Position numbers and translations under genes: made by a program
Shown here: positions 51,947-60,857 of the stretch, in pieces
How positions within the stretch are numbered: the stretch's first letter is position 1
Layout: each line of letters starts with the position of its first letter
The notes under the pieces: generated by a model
Database searches by the model: none
Told to the model about the DNA's origin: nothing
The model's input: only the letters and a program-made list of their open reading frames with translations
From: Halosolutus halophilus
GTDB taxonomy: Archaea > Halobacteriota > Halobacteria > Halobacteriales > Natrialbaceae
Assembly: GCF_022869805.1 (NCBI RefSeq)
Contig: NZ_CP094974.1
Location: 248,001-312,000 of the forward strand
Length of the DNA stretch: 64,000 nt
Direction: 5' to 3'

Positions 51947-52714
51947 ATGGACGAACTCGAGATCGACGCAGTCGCCGAAGTCGACCTCACCGATCCCGTC
52001 CTCGTCGAGGGGTTGCCTGGTGTGGGTCACGTCGGAACGCTCGCCGTCGAACACCTGCTCGAGGAACTCGAAGCCGAGAGTACGCTCGTGCGTCGGGTCT
52101 ACTCCCGCGAGTTCCCACCGCAAGTGAGCGTCGAGGACGGGGTCTCGGAACTCACGTGTGCCGAGATATACGCCGTCTCGGTCCCCGACGGCCGCGACAT
52201 GCTCTTGCTGACGGGAGACCACCAGGCGCAGACGAACGAGGGCCACTACCTGTTGACCGACGCCTTCCTCGACATCGCCGCGGAGTTCGGCGCGACGGTG
52301 GCGTACGCGCTCGGCGGCGTGCCGACGGGTGAACTCATCGAGGAGTACGCCGTCGTCGGTGCGGTCAACGACGAGTCGCTGCTCGAAACCCACGAGGACG
52401 CCGGCGTCGAGTTCCGCGAGGACGAACCGGCCGGCGGGATCGTCGGCGTGTCGGGACTGCTGCTCGGACTGGGCGAGCGGCGTGGCTTCGACGGGGTCTG
52501 CCTGATGGGCGAAACCAGCGGCTACCTCGTCGATCCGAAGAGTGCCCGCGCCGTCCTCGAGGTGCTCGAAGCCGTGCTCGGCTTCGAACTCGATTACGAG
52601 ACGCTCGACGAGCGCGCCGACGAGATGGAGGAGGTCGTCGGCAAGATCCAGGAGATGGAACAGCAACAGGCGATGGACGTCCCGACCGACGACGACCTGC
52701 GCTACATCGGGTAA
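51947..52714 (+). CDS. PAC2-family proteasome-assembly-chaperone-like protein
   Basis: A 255-residue protein of the PAC2 family (TDPVLVEGLPGVGHVGTLAV, then GLGERRGFDGVCLMGETSGY). Archaeal members are proposed proteasome assembly chaperones; direct evidence in haloarchaea is limited. It ends with a short acidic C-terminus. It closes the L44e-S27e-aIF2-alpha-Nop10 cluster with 6 nt spacing, a widely conserved arrangement. Nearly 200 nt follow before the convergent regulator gene. Confidence 0.92.
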   Translation: MDELEIDAVAEVDLTDPVLVEGLPGVGHVGTLAVEHLLEELEAESTLVRRVYSREFPPQVSVEDGVSELTCAEIYAVSVPDGRDMLLLTGDHQAQTNEGHYLLTDAFLDIAAEFGATVAYALGGVPTGELIEEYAVVGAVNDESLLETHEDAGVEFREDEPAGGIVGVSGLLLGLGERRGFDGVCLMGETSGYLVDPKSARAVLEVLEAVLGFELDYETLDERADEMEEVVGKIQEMEQQQAMDVPTDDDLRYIG

Positions 52715-52909
52715 CGACCACGCTCGACGGTCCAGGACCGTCGCCGATCGTGTTCGTGTCGAGCGTGCCCGTCGGCGGACGCCGATCGTCGACGGCAGTG
52801 ACGGCATCGACGCAGAATCAGGTCCTTCCGTCGAACTCGATAGCCGAGACGCCAGGAGCGATCGTTCTCGAGCGCGACGGGCCCCGGAATCGTCCAGCGT
52901 CCGGGCGGG

Positions 52910-53689
52910 TCAGTCCTCGAGCACTTCGTAGGAGACGCCGGCGTCCCGGAGCGTGTCGGTGATCCGTCCGACCTCGTCGGTCGTCGTGACGGCGGTCACG
53001 TGGAGGCCGCGCTCGGCCCCCTCGGCCGCGACCTCGCCGGCCGCGAACGTGACGATCGGATCGACGTCGGCCCGTCGACAGGCGACGACGGCCTCGACGC
53101 CAGCGGCGACGACGCGATCGTCGTCGTCACAGTGTCGGGTGATAGTCGAATCGTCGACTGCCCGGCTTCCGCCGGAGCGGACCGTCGGGACCTGCAACAC
53201 GGTCACGGAGCCGGGTTCGAGGTCCATGACGCCCTCGAAGCTGGTGACGCCGACGTCGGTCCCCGCCTCCGCGTCGGTCGTCGCGACGCCGGTCGCGGGC
53301 CCCTCGTCGCCCGGACTCGCGTGGAGCAGGCCGTCCTCGACGAACAGAGAGACGGTCTCGCCCTCCTCGATGTCGTCGGTGGCGATGTAGGCGGCCTCGC
53401 TCATCGCCCCGAGGACGTCGCCGGTGACGTGGTCGGCGAACCGGCGAACGTCGTCTGCGGCGCGAAAGAGCCAGTCGACGCCTTCGTTCGTGACGCGATA
53501 CCGCGATCGTCCTTCCTTCTCGACGAGACCGTCGTCGACGAGTTCGCGGATGTATTCGCTGACGGCCTGGCTCGTCACGCCGACCTCCTCGGCGATCTCT
53601 CCCTGACTGACCGCGGGCTGGCGCTCGGCGATCTGGACGAGGATCCGGAACCGCGTCGCCGCTCGCTTGTTGTCGAGGACGTCGACCAT
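52910..53689 (-). CDS. MarR-type winged-helix regulator with a C-terminal ligand-like domain
   Basis: A 259-residue regulator. The first 75 residues are a clear winged helix (FRILVQIAERQPAVSQGEIA, then VTSQAVSEYIRELVDDGLVE). The remaining 180 residues form an acidic alpha/beta domain (PGSVTVLQVPTVRSGGSRAV, then AERGLHVTAVTTTDEVGRIT) without known catalytic motifs, possibly for effector binding. It is divergent from archaeosortase A with about 200 nt between, so it may regulate that gene; this is inference. Confidence 0.82.
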   Translation of the reverse strand: MVDVLDNKRAATRFRILVQIAERQPAVSQGEIAEEVGVTSQAVSEYIRELVDDGLVEKEGRSRYRVTNEGVDWLFRAADDVRRFADHVTGDVLGAMSEAAYIATDDIEEGETVSLFVEDGLLHASPGDEGPATGVATTDAEAGTDVGVTSFEGVMDLEPGSVTVLQVPTVRSGGSRAVDDSTITRHCDDDDRVVAAGVEAVVACRRADVDPIVTFAAGEVAAEGAERGLHVTAVTTTDEVGRITDTLRDAGVSYEVLED

Positions 53690-53817
53690 AGGCCATCTTC
53701 TCGTGAGTGCGGCAAAAAGGTACTCGGTCGCGGGACGGCGGCCGGCGACGATCGAGCGGTCGACCGCTAACCGGCGGCCGATCGGCCGACACCAACCCGT
53801 CGCCGCGCGGACCCACA

Positions 53818-53858
53818 GCTGCAGTAGAGCGTCGAGTCACAGGCTGCAGTAGAGCGTC
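53818..53858. repeat. Direct repeat upstream of artA
   Basis: GCTGCAGTAGAGCGTC occurs twice, at 53818-53833 and 53843-53858, an exact 16-mer 25 nt apart. Each is preceded by CACAG-like bases. It lies in the divergent region between the MarR-type gene and artA, 33 nt before the artA start, and could be an operator for a dimer binding on one face of the helix. Confidence 0.5.
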
Positions 53859-53890
53859 AAGTTGATAGCGCGAGAGTCCTTCGCATCAAG

Positions 53891-54937
53891 ATGACAATGT
53901 CGTCGCTCGTAACGACGACCGGCGCACCGGTCGTCGGCGTCGAGACTGTGGACGCCGCCCCGCTGATACCGGCGTTTCTCAACTCCGGGATGACCGACGG
54001 ACTGGCGTGGATCGCCATCGGCGCGTTCGTGGCCGCGCTCGTGCTGCAGTGGCGCGATCGGCTCGGCCCGGCCCGTCACGTCGCCGCGGCCGCGTGGTTC
54101 GTCTTCGGCGTCTTCTGGTTGACGATGGTGCCGTACTACTACACCGAGATTCAGAGTCCGTTACAGACGGTCCTCGCACTCGCTGCCCTTCCGCTGTGTA
54201 CTTACACCGGCTATCTCCTCTACCGGGGCCGGGACTCGCTCATGCTCCTCACGAAGGCGGTGATGTTCATGGGGCTGATCTACCTGCCAGCCGAGACGAT
54301 CCCGTTCGTCCGGACGTGGTTGATCGAGACGACTGCCGCCCAGACCCACTACGCGATGGAGCTGGTGGGGTACAGCCCCGGGCTCGCGGAGGGGGCGGAC
54401 GGCTACCAGAGCAAGTTCGCCTTCGATCCCGACGAGACCGTGACGGGCCGGACGACCTACATCGTCCTCGCCTGTACCGGCATCGGGAGCATGTCCATCT
54501 TCGGCGGCTTGATCGCCGCGGTGAAGGCACCGCTCCGCCGGAAAGTCACCGCGTTCGCCCTCGCGATCGGGGTCATCTGGTTCCTCAACCTCGTCCGGAA
54601 CGTCTTCATCGGCATCGCGTCGCCGTGGGGCTGGTTCCAGCAGGACTGGCTGGTCTCGTTCATGACGACCTACATGGGTGCCGAGGCGGACCGCGTCTCC
54701 TTCCTCGTCGCACACAACTACATCGCCCAGACGCTGTCGGTCGTCGCACTCATCGGGATCACCTACCTCGTGGTCCGGATCCTCCCCGAAGTGCTGGATC
54801 CGCTCGAGGACGTCCTCTTCATCCTCACCGGCACCGAGTACGACCTCCACGAGGCGCTCAGGAACGAGGTCCGGGCCGACGGCGGCCACTCCGCCGGGGC
54901 TGAAGATAGTTCTGCATCGGGATCGAACGCCGAGTGA
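53891..54937 (+). CDS. artA: Archaeosortase A
   Basis: A 348-residue integral membrane transpeptidase that processes PGF-CTERM surface proteins such as the S-layer glycoprotein and helps attach a lipid anchor. About eight hydrophobic segments are present. The active-site Cys lies in VLACTGIGSMSIFGG (C195) and the conserved Arg in NLVRNVFIGI (R236). The third conserved region is DRVSFLVAHNYIAQT (R268 or H275). The start is ATG 53891 with another ATG two codons later. Its stop overlaps the ATG of the downstream phosphoesterase gene. Confidence 0.93.
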   Translation: MTMSSLVTTTGAPVVGVETVDAAPLIPAFLNSGMTDGLAWIAIGAFVAALVLQWRDRLGPARHVAAAAWFVFGVFWLTMVPYYYTEIQSPLQTVLALAALPLCTYTGYLLYRGRDSLMLLTKAVMFMGLIYLPAETIPFVRTWLIETTAAQTHYAMELVGYSPGLAEGADGYQSKFAFDPDETVTGRTTYIVLACTGIGSMSIFGGLIAAVKAPLRRKVTAFALAIGVIWFLNLVRNVFIGIASPWGWFQQDWLVSFMTTYMGAEADRVSFLVAHNYIAQTLSVVALIGITYLVVRILPEVLDPLEDVLFILTGTEYDLHEALRNEVRADGGHSAGAEDSSASGSNAE

Positions 54938-55659
54938 TGAGCGACACCGCGGTCGACGTCCCGTTCGCTATCCAGGATCGCGCCGTCTACGTTCCTGCAG
55001 CCGATGCGCTCGTCCTCGCCGACGTCCACCTCGGTCGCGGGGCCGCCTCGAGCGTCGACGCCCCGATCGACGACGGCACCGACGCCGCCGCCCGACTCGA
55101 AGACGCCCTCGCGGCGACGACCCCGGCGACGGTCGTCGTCGCGGGCGACCTCCTCCACTCGTTCGCTCGGATTCCCCACGGCGTCGAGGACGACCTGTCG
55201 CGGCTCGTCGGGGCCGTCGATCGGGCCGGCGCGTCGCTGGTCGTCGCGCGCGGGAACCACGACACGATGCTCGAGTCGATTTTCGACGGCGACCCAGTCG
55301 ACGAGTACCGCCTCGAAAGCGATCCGGGCGAAACGACGATCGTCTGTCACGGCCACGAACGGCCCGACGAGGACGCCGATCGGTACGTGATCGGTCACGA
55401 CCACCCGGCGCTGTCGATCGACGGCCGCAAACGACCGTGTTTCCTCTACGGACCGGGCGCGTACGAGGGAGCCGACGTGCTCGTAGTGCCGGCGTTCACC
55501 CGCCTCGCGCGCGGGGCGACGGTCAACGGGATGTCCGCCCGCGACTTTCAGTCGCCACTGGTCACCGACGCGGACGCGTTCTACCCGGCAGTGTGGGACG
55601 ACGCGAACGATGAACCGCTGTGGTTTCCCCCGCTGGGTGAGTGCCGTCAGATGCTGTGA
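54937..55659 (+). CDS. Calcineurin-like metallophosphoesterase
   Basis: A 240-residue phosphoesterase with all metal-binding blocks: LADVHLGRG (Asp, His), AGDLLHS (Asp), RGNHD (Asn, His), CHGHE and GHDHPA (His). It begins at ATG 54937, overlapping the artA stop; a GTG one codon upstream is possible. The substrate (nucleotide, lipid-linked pyrophosphate or protein) is open. Coupling to artA is frequent in haloarchaea as far as I recall, and hints at a lipid-phosphate substrate, but this is weak. It converges with the FAD gene, the stops being adjacent. Confidence 0.88.
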   Translation: MSDTAVDVPFAIQDRAVYVPAADALVLADVHLGRGAASSVDAPIDDGTDAAARLEDALAATTPATVVVAGDLLHSFARIPHGVEDDLSRLVGAVDRAGASLVVARGNHDTMLESIFDGDPVDEYRLESDPGETTIVCHGHERPDEDADRYVIGHDHPALSIDGRKRPCFLYGPGAYEGADVLVVPAFTRLARGATVNGMSARDFQSPLVTDADAFYPAVWDDANDEPLWFPPLGECRQML

Positions 55660-56958
55660 TCAGCCGGCGCGATCCTCGATCACGGCTTTCGCCGCCGTCA
55701 GACCGCTCTCCATCGCACCCTGGATCGACGACCACCGGGTGTAGTCTCCGGCCAGGTAGACCGCCCCCGCCGGATCACGCGGGCCCGGCAACCGATCGTG
55801 GATCCCGGGTGGCTGAGCGAACTGGGCGAACCCGATCCGATCGGTGTGGATCGGCTCGAGGCCGTCGAACCGCCGTTCGGGGTACCAGTCGGCGAGCGCT
55901 CGCCGCGTGCGATCGGCCAGTTCGTCGTCGCTCTCCTCGCGCTCCCCCAGGTAGGTTGCGCTTAGCAGCACGGCGTCGTCGGGTGCGTACTCGGGGGCCA
56001 CTTCGCTGTGGGGGACGACGTGGTTCGGTCCGGATTCAGTGGCGTTCAACAGCAGCCGACGTCCCGTCTCGAGGTCCGTCCGCGCCGGCAGGTCGTAGTA
56101 CTGGGTGACGCAGGCGCGCGCGTCGGTCGGGATCGACTCGACGCCCGTCAGGTCGCGAGCGGTCGGGGGATCGGTCGCGACGACGACTGCGTCGGCGTCG
56201 ATCGACTCGCCTCCGGCCGTTACCGTCGCGTTCGTGTCGCCGTCGGCGTCCCCGTCCGCCGCGACGGCCGTCACCTCGGTCCCGGTCTCGATCGTCGCGC
56301 CGGCGTCGCGTGCGCGGCTGGCGAGTTGCTCGGGGATCGCCCCCATGCCGGCCGCCGGGACGGCAGTGTCACCTGCCGCGAGCGCTCGGAAGGTGTACTC
56401 GAAGACGCGCTTCGAGGTCGACAGCGATCGATCGAGCGTGATGCCGCCGTAGAACGGCGCGGCGAACCGCTCGACGAAGCGATCGGAGAAGCCCCGATCG
56501 CGGAGGTAGGTGTCGATCGAGTCGTCGCCGCGATCGCCATCGAAAATCGCGTCGGGATCGGTCCGCAGGAGGTCCCAGCGGAGCCGCGCGACCCGGAGTT
56601 TGTCCCCCAGCGAGACGTCGGGGTTGAACAGCGTCGCCGGCAGGGCGATCGGATCGCGGATCGGATCGGAAAGCGTCGATCGGTGGTTGGGCCGGGCGAT
56701 GGTGGCCCCCGGCGCGAACCGACGCAGGTCGAGCGCGTCGAGGTCGAGTTCTCGCTTCACGGCAGGATAGGCGGTAAAGAGCACCTGGAACCCGCGATCC
56801 AGCAGGAACCCGTCCCGCTCGCGCGTCCGGACGCGACCGCCGGGGGTATCGCGGCGTTCGAACACCGTCACGTCGCCACCGCCGGCGGCGAGGTGACGCG
56901 CGGCGACCAGGCCGGCGAGTCCCCCACCGACGACGACCACTCGCGGCGTCTGGCTCAT
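55660..56958 (-). CDS. FAD-dependent amine-oxidase/desaturase-like protein
   Basis: A 432-residue flavoprotein. The N-terminal dinucleotide motif GGGLAGLVAARHL (residues 10-22) is followed by FERRDTPGGRVRTRERDGF, typical of the amine oxidase, phytoene desaturase and protoporphyrinogen oxidase family. The second family block lies near the C-terminus (VYLAGDYTRWSSIQGAMESG). No signal peptide. Substrate not predictable; a carotenoid or other isoprenoid desaturase is one option, but no carotenoid gene is nearby. Confidence 0.9.
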   Translation of the reverse strand: MSQTPRVVVVGGGLAGLVAARHLAAGGGDVTVFERRDTPGGRVRTRERDGFLLDRGFQVLFTAYPAVKRELDLDALDLRRFAPGATIARPNHRSTLSDPIRDPIALPATLFNPDVSLGDKLRVARLRWDLLRTDPDAIFDGDRGDDSIDTYLRDRGFSDRFVERFAAPFYGGITLDRSLSTSKRVFEYTFRALAAGDTAVPAAGMGAIPEQLASRARDAGATIETGTEVTAVAADGDADGDTNATVTAGGESIDADAVVVATDPPTARDLTGVESIPTDARACVTQYYDLPARTDLETGRRLLLNATESGPNHVVPHSEVAPEYAPDDAVLLSATYLGEREESDDELADRTRRALADWYPERRFDGLEPIHTDRIGFAQFAQPPGIHDRLPGPRDPAGAVYLAGDYTRWSSIQGAMESGLTAAKAVIEDRAG

Positions 56959-57105
56959 ACCGGACCGTTCGACGACGAGACGGAAAACCGTGAACCCTAC
57001 GGCAAGGGCGAACTGCCGTCCGTCCCGTCACCGCGAGTGGTATCCCGGAGATGCCGTCATCTGCAGGGATATTCGTTAACTCTCGATTCGGAGTCCATCG
57101 CCTGT

Positions 57106-58161
57106 ATGGGAGACCATGACAACTCTAAGATAGATTTTACGCGTGACGTGTCGCGGCGGAAGATGATGCAGGTCGGGGGCAGGCTGGCCGTATTCGGAAT
57201 CGCGGCGCCGGCGGAGGGCGCGTTCGATCCGGAGCGATTCGACGTCGCGCCGATGCAGGAGGTCGAAGAAGTCGAGGTCGAGGAGCAGGGGCTGGAGTAC
57301 TTCACGATCCAGCAGGCGCGGGTGGTCCGCGACCTGACGGGACGGATCTATCCGTCCGACGAGAACGGACCGGGTGCGCCGGAGGCCGGCGTCGTCTACT
57401 TCATCGACGACCAGATGAACTCGGCCTGGGGCCGGGGGGAACGGTGGTACATGCAGGGACCGTTCGCCGGAAAGGATCCGACCGATCCGTTCGAGGACGA
57501 TCCGGAAGAGCCGGAAGACGTCGACCCCGAGGTGGACGTCCCCTGGGCGGAGACGAACCCCTCGGAGACGCAGGGGTGGCAGTACTCGCTCACGCCGAAC
57601 GAGGCCTACGATCAGGGTATCTGGGCCGTCGAGGAGTACTCGCAAGCGGAGTACGACGCGGACTCGTTTACGGACCTGGACGACGAGCAGCAGGACGAAG
57701 TCGTCGCTGCGCTCGAGGACGACGAAGTAGACGCCTTCGACGAGACGGACCTCGACGCAGGCGGGTTCTTCCTCCTCCTGCGACAGAACACTCTCGAGGG
57801 GATGTTCTCCGATCCCATGTACGGCGGCAACCGGGAGATGATCGGCTGGCGACTGAAGGGATTCCCAGGCACGCCGGGCGCGCTCGGCAGTTACAGGGGA
57901 GCGCTCGAGGAGGGCGAGTACATCGAACTCGAAGAGGGTGATTACCGAAAACTGGCCGACGACGTGGAGTCGCTGGAGATCGGCGGCGAGAACGATCAGC
58001 CGGCGAACGATCAGAGCGAGGCGGGACACGCCCACGTCCACGATGCTGCCGGGGCGGACTACCCGAACATCGTCGACGAGGCGGCCGCACGCGGCGACGC
58101 CGAGGCCGACGTCACCAGCGCGGATCTGGACGAAGAGGCCGCCGACGGGGTTGATCGATGA
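57106..58161 (+). CDS. Gluconate-2-dehydrogenase-like small subunit with Tat-type signal
   Basis: A 351-residue protein of the gluconate 2-dehydrogenase subunit 3 family, starting at ATG 57106; the much longer frame upstream is antisense to the FAD gene. The twin-arginine signal VSRRKMMQVGGRLAVFGIAA precedes the mature part. The family core is TIQQARVVRDLTGRIYPSDE through FSDPMYGGNREMIGWRLKGF. An internal acidic stretch (residues 120-150) and an acidic His-containing tail are haloarchaeal additions. Its stop overlaps the GMC-oxidoreductase ATG (ATGA). TTAACT (57076-57081), about 28 nt upstream, may be the TATA box. Confidence 0.88.
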   Translation: MGDHDNSKIDFTRDVSRRKMMQVGGRLAVFGIAAPAEGAFDPERFDVAPMQEVEEVEVEEQGLEYFTIQQARVVRDLTGRIYPSDENGPGAPEAGVVYFIDDQMNSAWGRGERWYMQGPFAGKDPTDPFEDDPEEPEDVDPEVDVPWAETNPSETQGWQYSLTPNEAYDQGIWAVEEYSQAEYDADSFTDLDDEQQDEVVAALEDDEVDAFDETDLDAGGFFLLLRQNTLEGMFSDPMYGGNREMIGWRLKGFPGTPGALGSYRGALEEGEYIELEEGDYRKLADDVESLEIGGENDQPANDQSEAGHAHVHDAAGADYPNIVDEAAARGDAEADVTSADLDEEAADGVDR

Positions 58162-59924
58162 TGGCGCAGGAACTCGATCCCGTCGACGTCGTGACGATCG
58201 GCGCGGGCTGGACCGGCGGCATCGTCGCCAAGGAACTCGCCCAGGAGGACTACCAGGTCGTGAGCCTCGAGCGAGGCGGCGAGCGCGAGACGGAGAACTT
58301 CTTCACGGTCCACGACGAGTTGGGCTACGCGCTGCGGTACAAGCTGATGCAGGACCTCTCGAAGGAGACGATCACCTTCAGGAACTCGGTCGACGAACCC
58401 GCCCTGCCGATGCGCCGGTTCGGCGCGTTCCTCCCCGGAACCGGCGAGGGCGGCGCGGGCGTCCACTGGAACGGCCAGACGTGGCGGTTCCTCCCGTACG
58501 ACTTCGAGATCCAGTCGCGGACGATCGACGAGTACGGCGAGGAGAAGATCCCCGAGAACATGCAGATACAGGACTGGGGAATCAGCTACGAGGAACTCGA
58601 GCCGTACTACGACGAGTTCGAGTACACCGCCGGCATCGCGGGCGCCGCGGGCAACATCGAGGGCGAGATCCAGGACGCTGGTAACCCCTACGAGGGACCC
58701 CGATCGCGAGACTACCCCTTGCCACCGATGCTCGAAACGCCGGTGCTCGAGCGGTTCAAGGAGACGGCCGACGACCTCGGATTCGAGCCGTTCCAGGCTC
58801 CTTCGGCCAACCTGACGGAGTCGTACACGAACCCGGATGGCGTCCAGCAGGGCCAGTGTCAGTACTGCGGCTACTGCGAGCGGTTCGGCTGCGAGTGGGG
58901 GGCGAAGGCGTCGCCGATCACGACCGTGCTGCCGGCCGCCAAGGAGACCGGGAACTACGAGTTGCGGACCCACTCGGACGTCGTCGAACTCGTGTACGAC
59001 GAGGACGAGCAGCGCGTCGAGGGCGTTCGCTACGTCGACAGGAAGACCGACGACGTGTACGAACAGCCGGCCGACGTCGTCGCGCTGACCGCCTACGTGC
59101 TGAACAACGTCCGCCTCCTGTTACTCTCGGACATCGGCGAACCGTACAACCCCGAGACGGGCGAGGGCGTCGTCGGGAAGAACTACTGTTACCAGAACTT
59201 CGGCGCCAGCGCCCGCGGGTTCTTCGACGACGAGGCGTGGAACCTCTACATGGGCGCCGGCGCGCTCGGGGCCTCGTTCGACGACCTGAACGGCGACAAC
59301 TTCGATCACGAGGACCTCGACTTCCTCCACGGCGGGAACGTCGCCCTCAACCAGACCGGCGATCGACCGATCGCCAACAACCCGGTTCCCGAGGGAACCC
59401 CATCGTGGGGGTCGGAGTTCAAAGAGCAGAGTCTGGACTACTACCACAGTTCGGTGTCAGTTGCCGCCCAGGGGGCGGTGCTCCCGTTCCGGGAGAACTA
59501 CCTCGACCTCGATCCGAACTACACGGACCAGTACGGCCGCCCGCTGCTGCGGATGACCTTCGACTGGCGCGAGCAGGACCGCAACCTCGTCGAGCACATC
59601 GGGCCGCAACTCGAGGAACTCATGGAGGAGATGGGCGCCGACACGGTCGACGCCACGACGTCTCTCGAGGGGAGTTTCGACATCACGCCCTACCAGTCGA
59701 CCCACAACACCGGCGGTGCGATCATGGGCGAGGATCCCGAGGAATCGGTCGTGAACAACTACCTGCAGTGCTGGGATGCACACAACCTTTTCATCCCAGG
59801 CGCGTCGGCGTTCGCTCACAACAGCGGCTACAACCCGACCGGCACCGTCGGCGCGCTGGCCTTCCGTGCCGCGGAGGGGATCCAGGAGTTCCTCGACAGT
59901 CCGGACCTGCTCGCGAGTCCGTAG
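58158..59924 (+). CDS. GMC-family FAD oxidoreductase, large subunit
   Basis: A 588-residue flavoprotein of the glucose-methanol-choline family. The FAD motif GAGWTGGIVAKELAQ is near residue 15. A cysteine-rich motif CQYCGYCERFGC near residue 235 is typical of the membrane-dehydrogenase branch and may hold an iron-sulfur cluster. The C-terminal catalytic His/Asn region is HNTGGAIMG ... AFAHNSGYNPTGT. It has no signal peptide, so export probably depends on the Tat signal of its partner. Translation is coupled to the small subunit by ATGA. The likely substrate is a sugar or sugar acid. Confidence 0.92.
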   Translation: MMAQELDPVDVVTIGAGWTGGIVAKELAQEDYQVVSLERGGERETENFFTVHDELGYALRYKLMQDLSKETITFRNSVDEPALPMRRFGAFLPGTGEGGAGVHWNGQTWRFLPYDFEIQSRTIDEYGEEKIPENMQIQDWGISYEELEPYYDEFEYTAGIAGAAGNIEGEIQDAGNPYEGPRSRDYPLPPMLETPVLERFKETADDLGFEPFQAPSANLTESYTNPDGVQQGQCQYCGYCERFGCEWGAKASPITTVLPAAKETGNYELRTHSDVVELVYDEDEQRVEGVRYVDRKTDDVYEQPADVVALTAYVLNNVRLLLLSDIGEPYNPETGEGVVGKNYCYQNFGASARGFFDDEAWNLYMGAGALGASFDDLNGDNFDHEDLDFLHGGNVALNQTGDRPIANNPVPEGTPSWGSEFKEQSLDYYHSSVSVAAQGAVLPFRENYLDLDPNYTDQYGRPLLRMTFDWREQDRNLVEHIGPQLEELMEEMGADTVDATTSLEGSFDITPYQSTHNTGGAIMGEDPEESVVNNYLQCWDAHNLFIPGASAFAHNSGYNPTGTVGALAFRAAEGIQEFLDSPDLLASP

Positions 59925-60015
59925 CCTGTTCCGCTCCCGACCGCCGTTTTTTGAACCCGTCAGCGAACGCCGCACACAGACTATCTGTCGATCCGCCAAC
60001 GGGAACGCCGACCGT

Positions 60016-60516
60016 TCACGAGTCGTCGCTTTCGACGACGACTGCCCCGCGCATCCCGATCGATTCGTGAGGCTCACAGACGTACAGGTACGTGCCCGCC
60101 TCCTCGAAGTCGTGTTCGAACGTGACCCCTTCCTCACTGGTGACTTCGCTCTCGAAGACGGGCTCGTCGGCACCGGTCGCGACCTAGAGGTCGCGTTCCT
60201 CCTCGGCGTCGGGGACGTGAGCGACGTTGTGACCGCCGCCGTCGCCGGTCCACTCCCAGACGACGGTCGTCTCCGGAGAGACGCGGATCGCGGGCGGGTC
60301 GAACAGGAATCCCTGATCGCCCGCGCCGACCGCGACGGTGACCTCGTCCGCGTCGGTCTCGTCCTCGGTCTCCTCGTAGTTGTCGACGTCGTCGAACCCG
60401 TCGTCTTAGTCGGGTTCGTCGCCGTCGTCCTGTGCGCCCGCCACTCCGCTGGCACCGACCAGCGGGACCGCTGCGCCGATCGCCTTCAGCGTCGTTCGTC
60501 GGTCGAGATTGCTCAC
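60016..60516 (-). pseudogene. Halocyanin gene interrupted by two in-frame stop codons
   Basis: From the GTG at 60516 one frame of 167 codons encodes a halocyanin: Tat signal DRRTTLKAIGAAVPLVGASG, acidic linker, then a plastocyanin domain with copper ligands in GGGHNVAHVPD and VCEPHESIGMRG, ending SDDS and a normal stop at 60016. Two stops interrupt it: TAA at 60406-60408 (after GDEPD) and TAG at 60184-60186 (after EERDL). Everything else is in frame and each stop is one base from a Glu codon, so these look like nonsense mutations. The location next to the GMC dehydrogenase suggests it once took electrons from that enzyme. Confidence 0.85.
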
Positions 60517-60618
60517 GAAGAGCGTTCGGCGGCCCGAAGGGAAAGCGAGGAACCTTTCGTACGCGCCCTCACCACCGGTCAGAATCGGGTTCAGCGGTGC
60601 ACACCGCGATCCACCGGG

Positions 60619-60753
60619 CTAGCTATCAGTGAGCAATCTGAGCGCGACGCCGACGAGAATCACCAGCACGCCGAGTATCGTCGCGATCGGTGGAATCGGA
60701 ACGAACAGCAGTCCGACGCCGAGGAGGATCACGATCGTCGAAATCCTGACCAT
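60619..60753 (-). CDS. 44-residue hydrophobic membrane protein
   Basis: A small gene from ATG 60753. The peptide is almost entirely apolar (MVRISTIVILLGVGLLFVPI, PPIATILGVLVILVG, VALRLLTDS): two short membrane segments with a proline-rich turn. The codon pattern is GC-biased like the neighbours. I recall similar tiny haloarchaeal proteins with no known function, sometimes labelled transporters. It lies alone between the halocyanin remnant and the MBL gene. Confidence 0.65.
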   Translation of the reverse strand: MVRISTIVILLGVGLLFVPIPPIATILGVLVILVGVALRLLTDS

Positions 60754-60824
60754 GTGGGTTCGTCGACGGGAGCCCAGGTAGAGTTGTGCCCGGCATGCAC
60801 AGGAAACACGTCAACGAAGCCCAC

Positions 60825-60832
60825 TATCTATA
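60825..60832 (+). promoter_or_regulatory. TATA box of the MBL-hydrolase gene
   Basis: TATCTATA is centred about 29 nt before the ATG at 60858, consistent with a leaderless message. Confidence 0.4.
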
Positions 60833-60857
60833 ACTGTCGGTCCGTCGTGATCGAGGT

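Noticed and set aside
56008-57105. 366-codon upstream extension of the small-subunit gene
   Set aside because: It runs antisense through the FAD oxidoreductase gene; the Tat signal and promoter mark the start at 57106.
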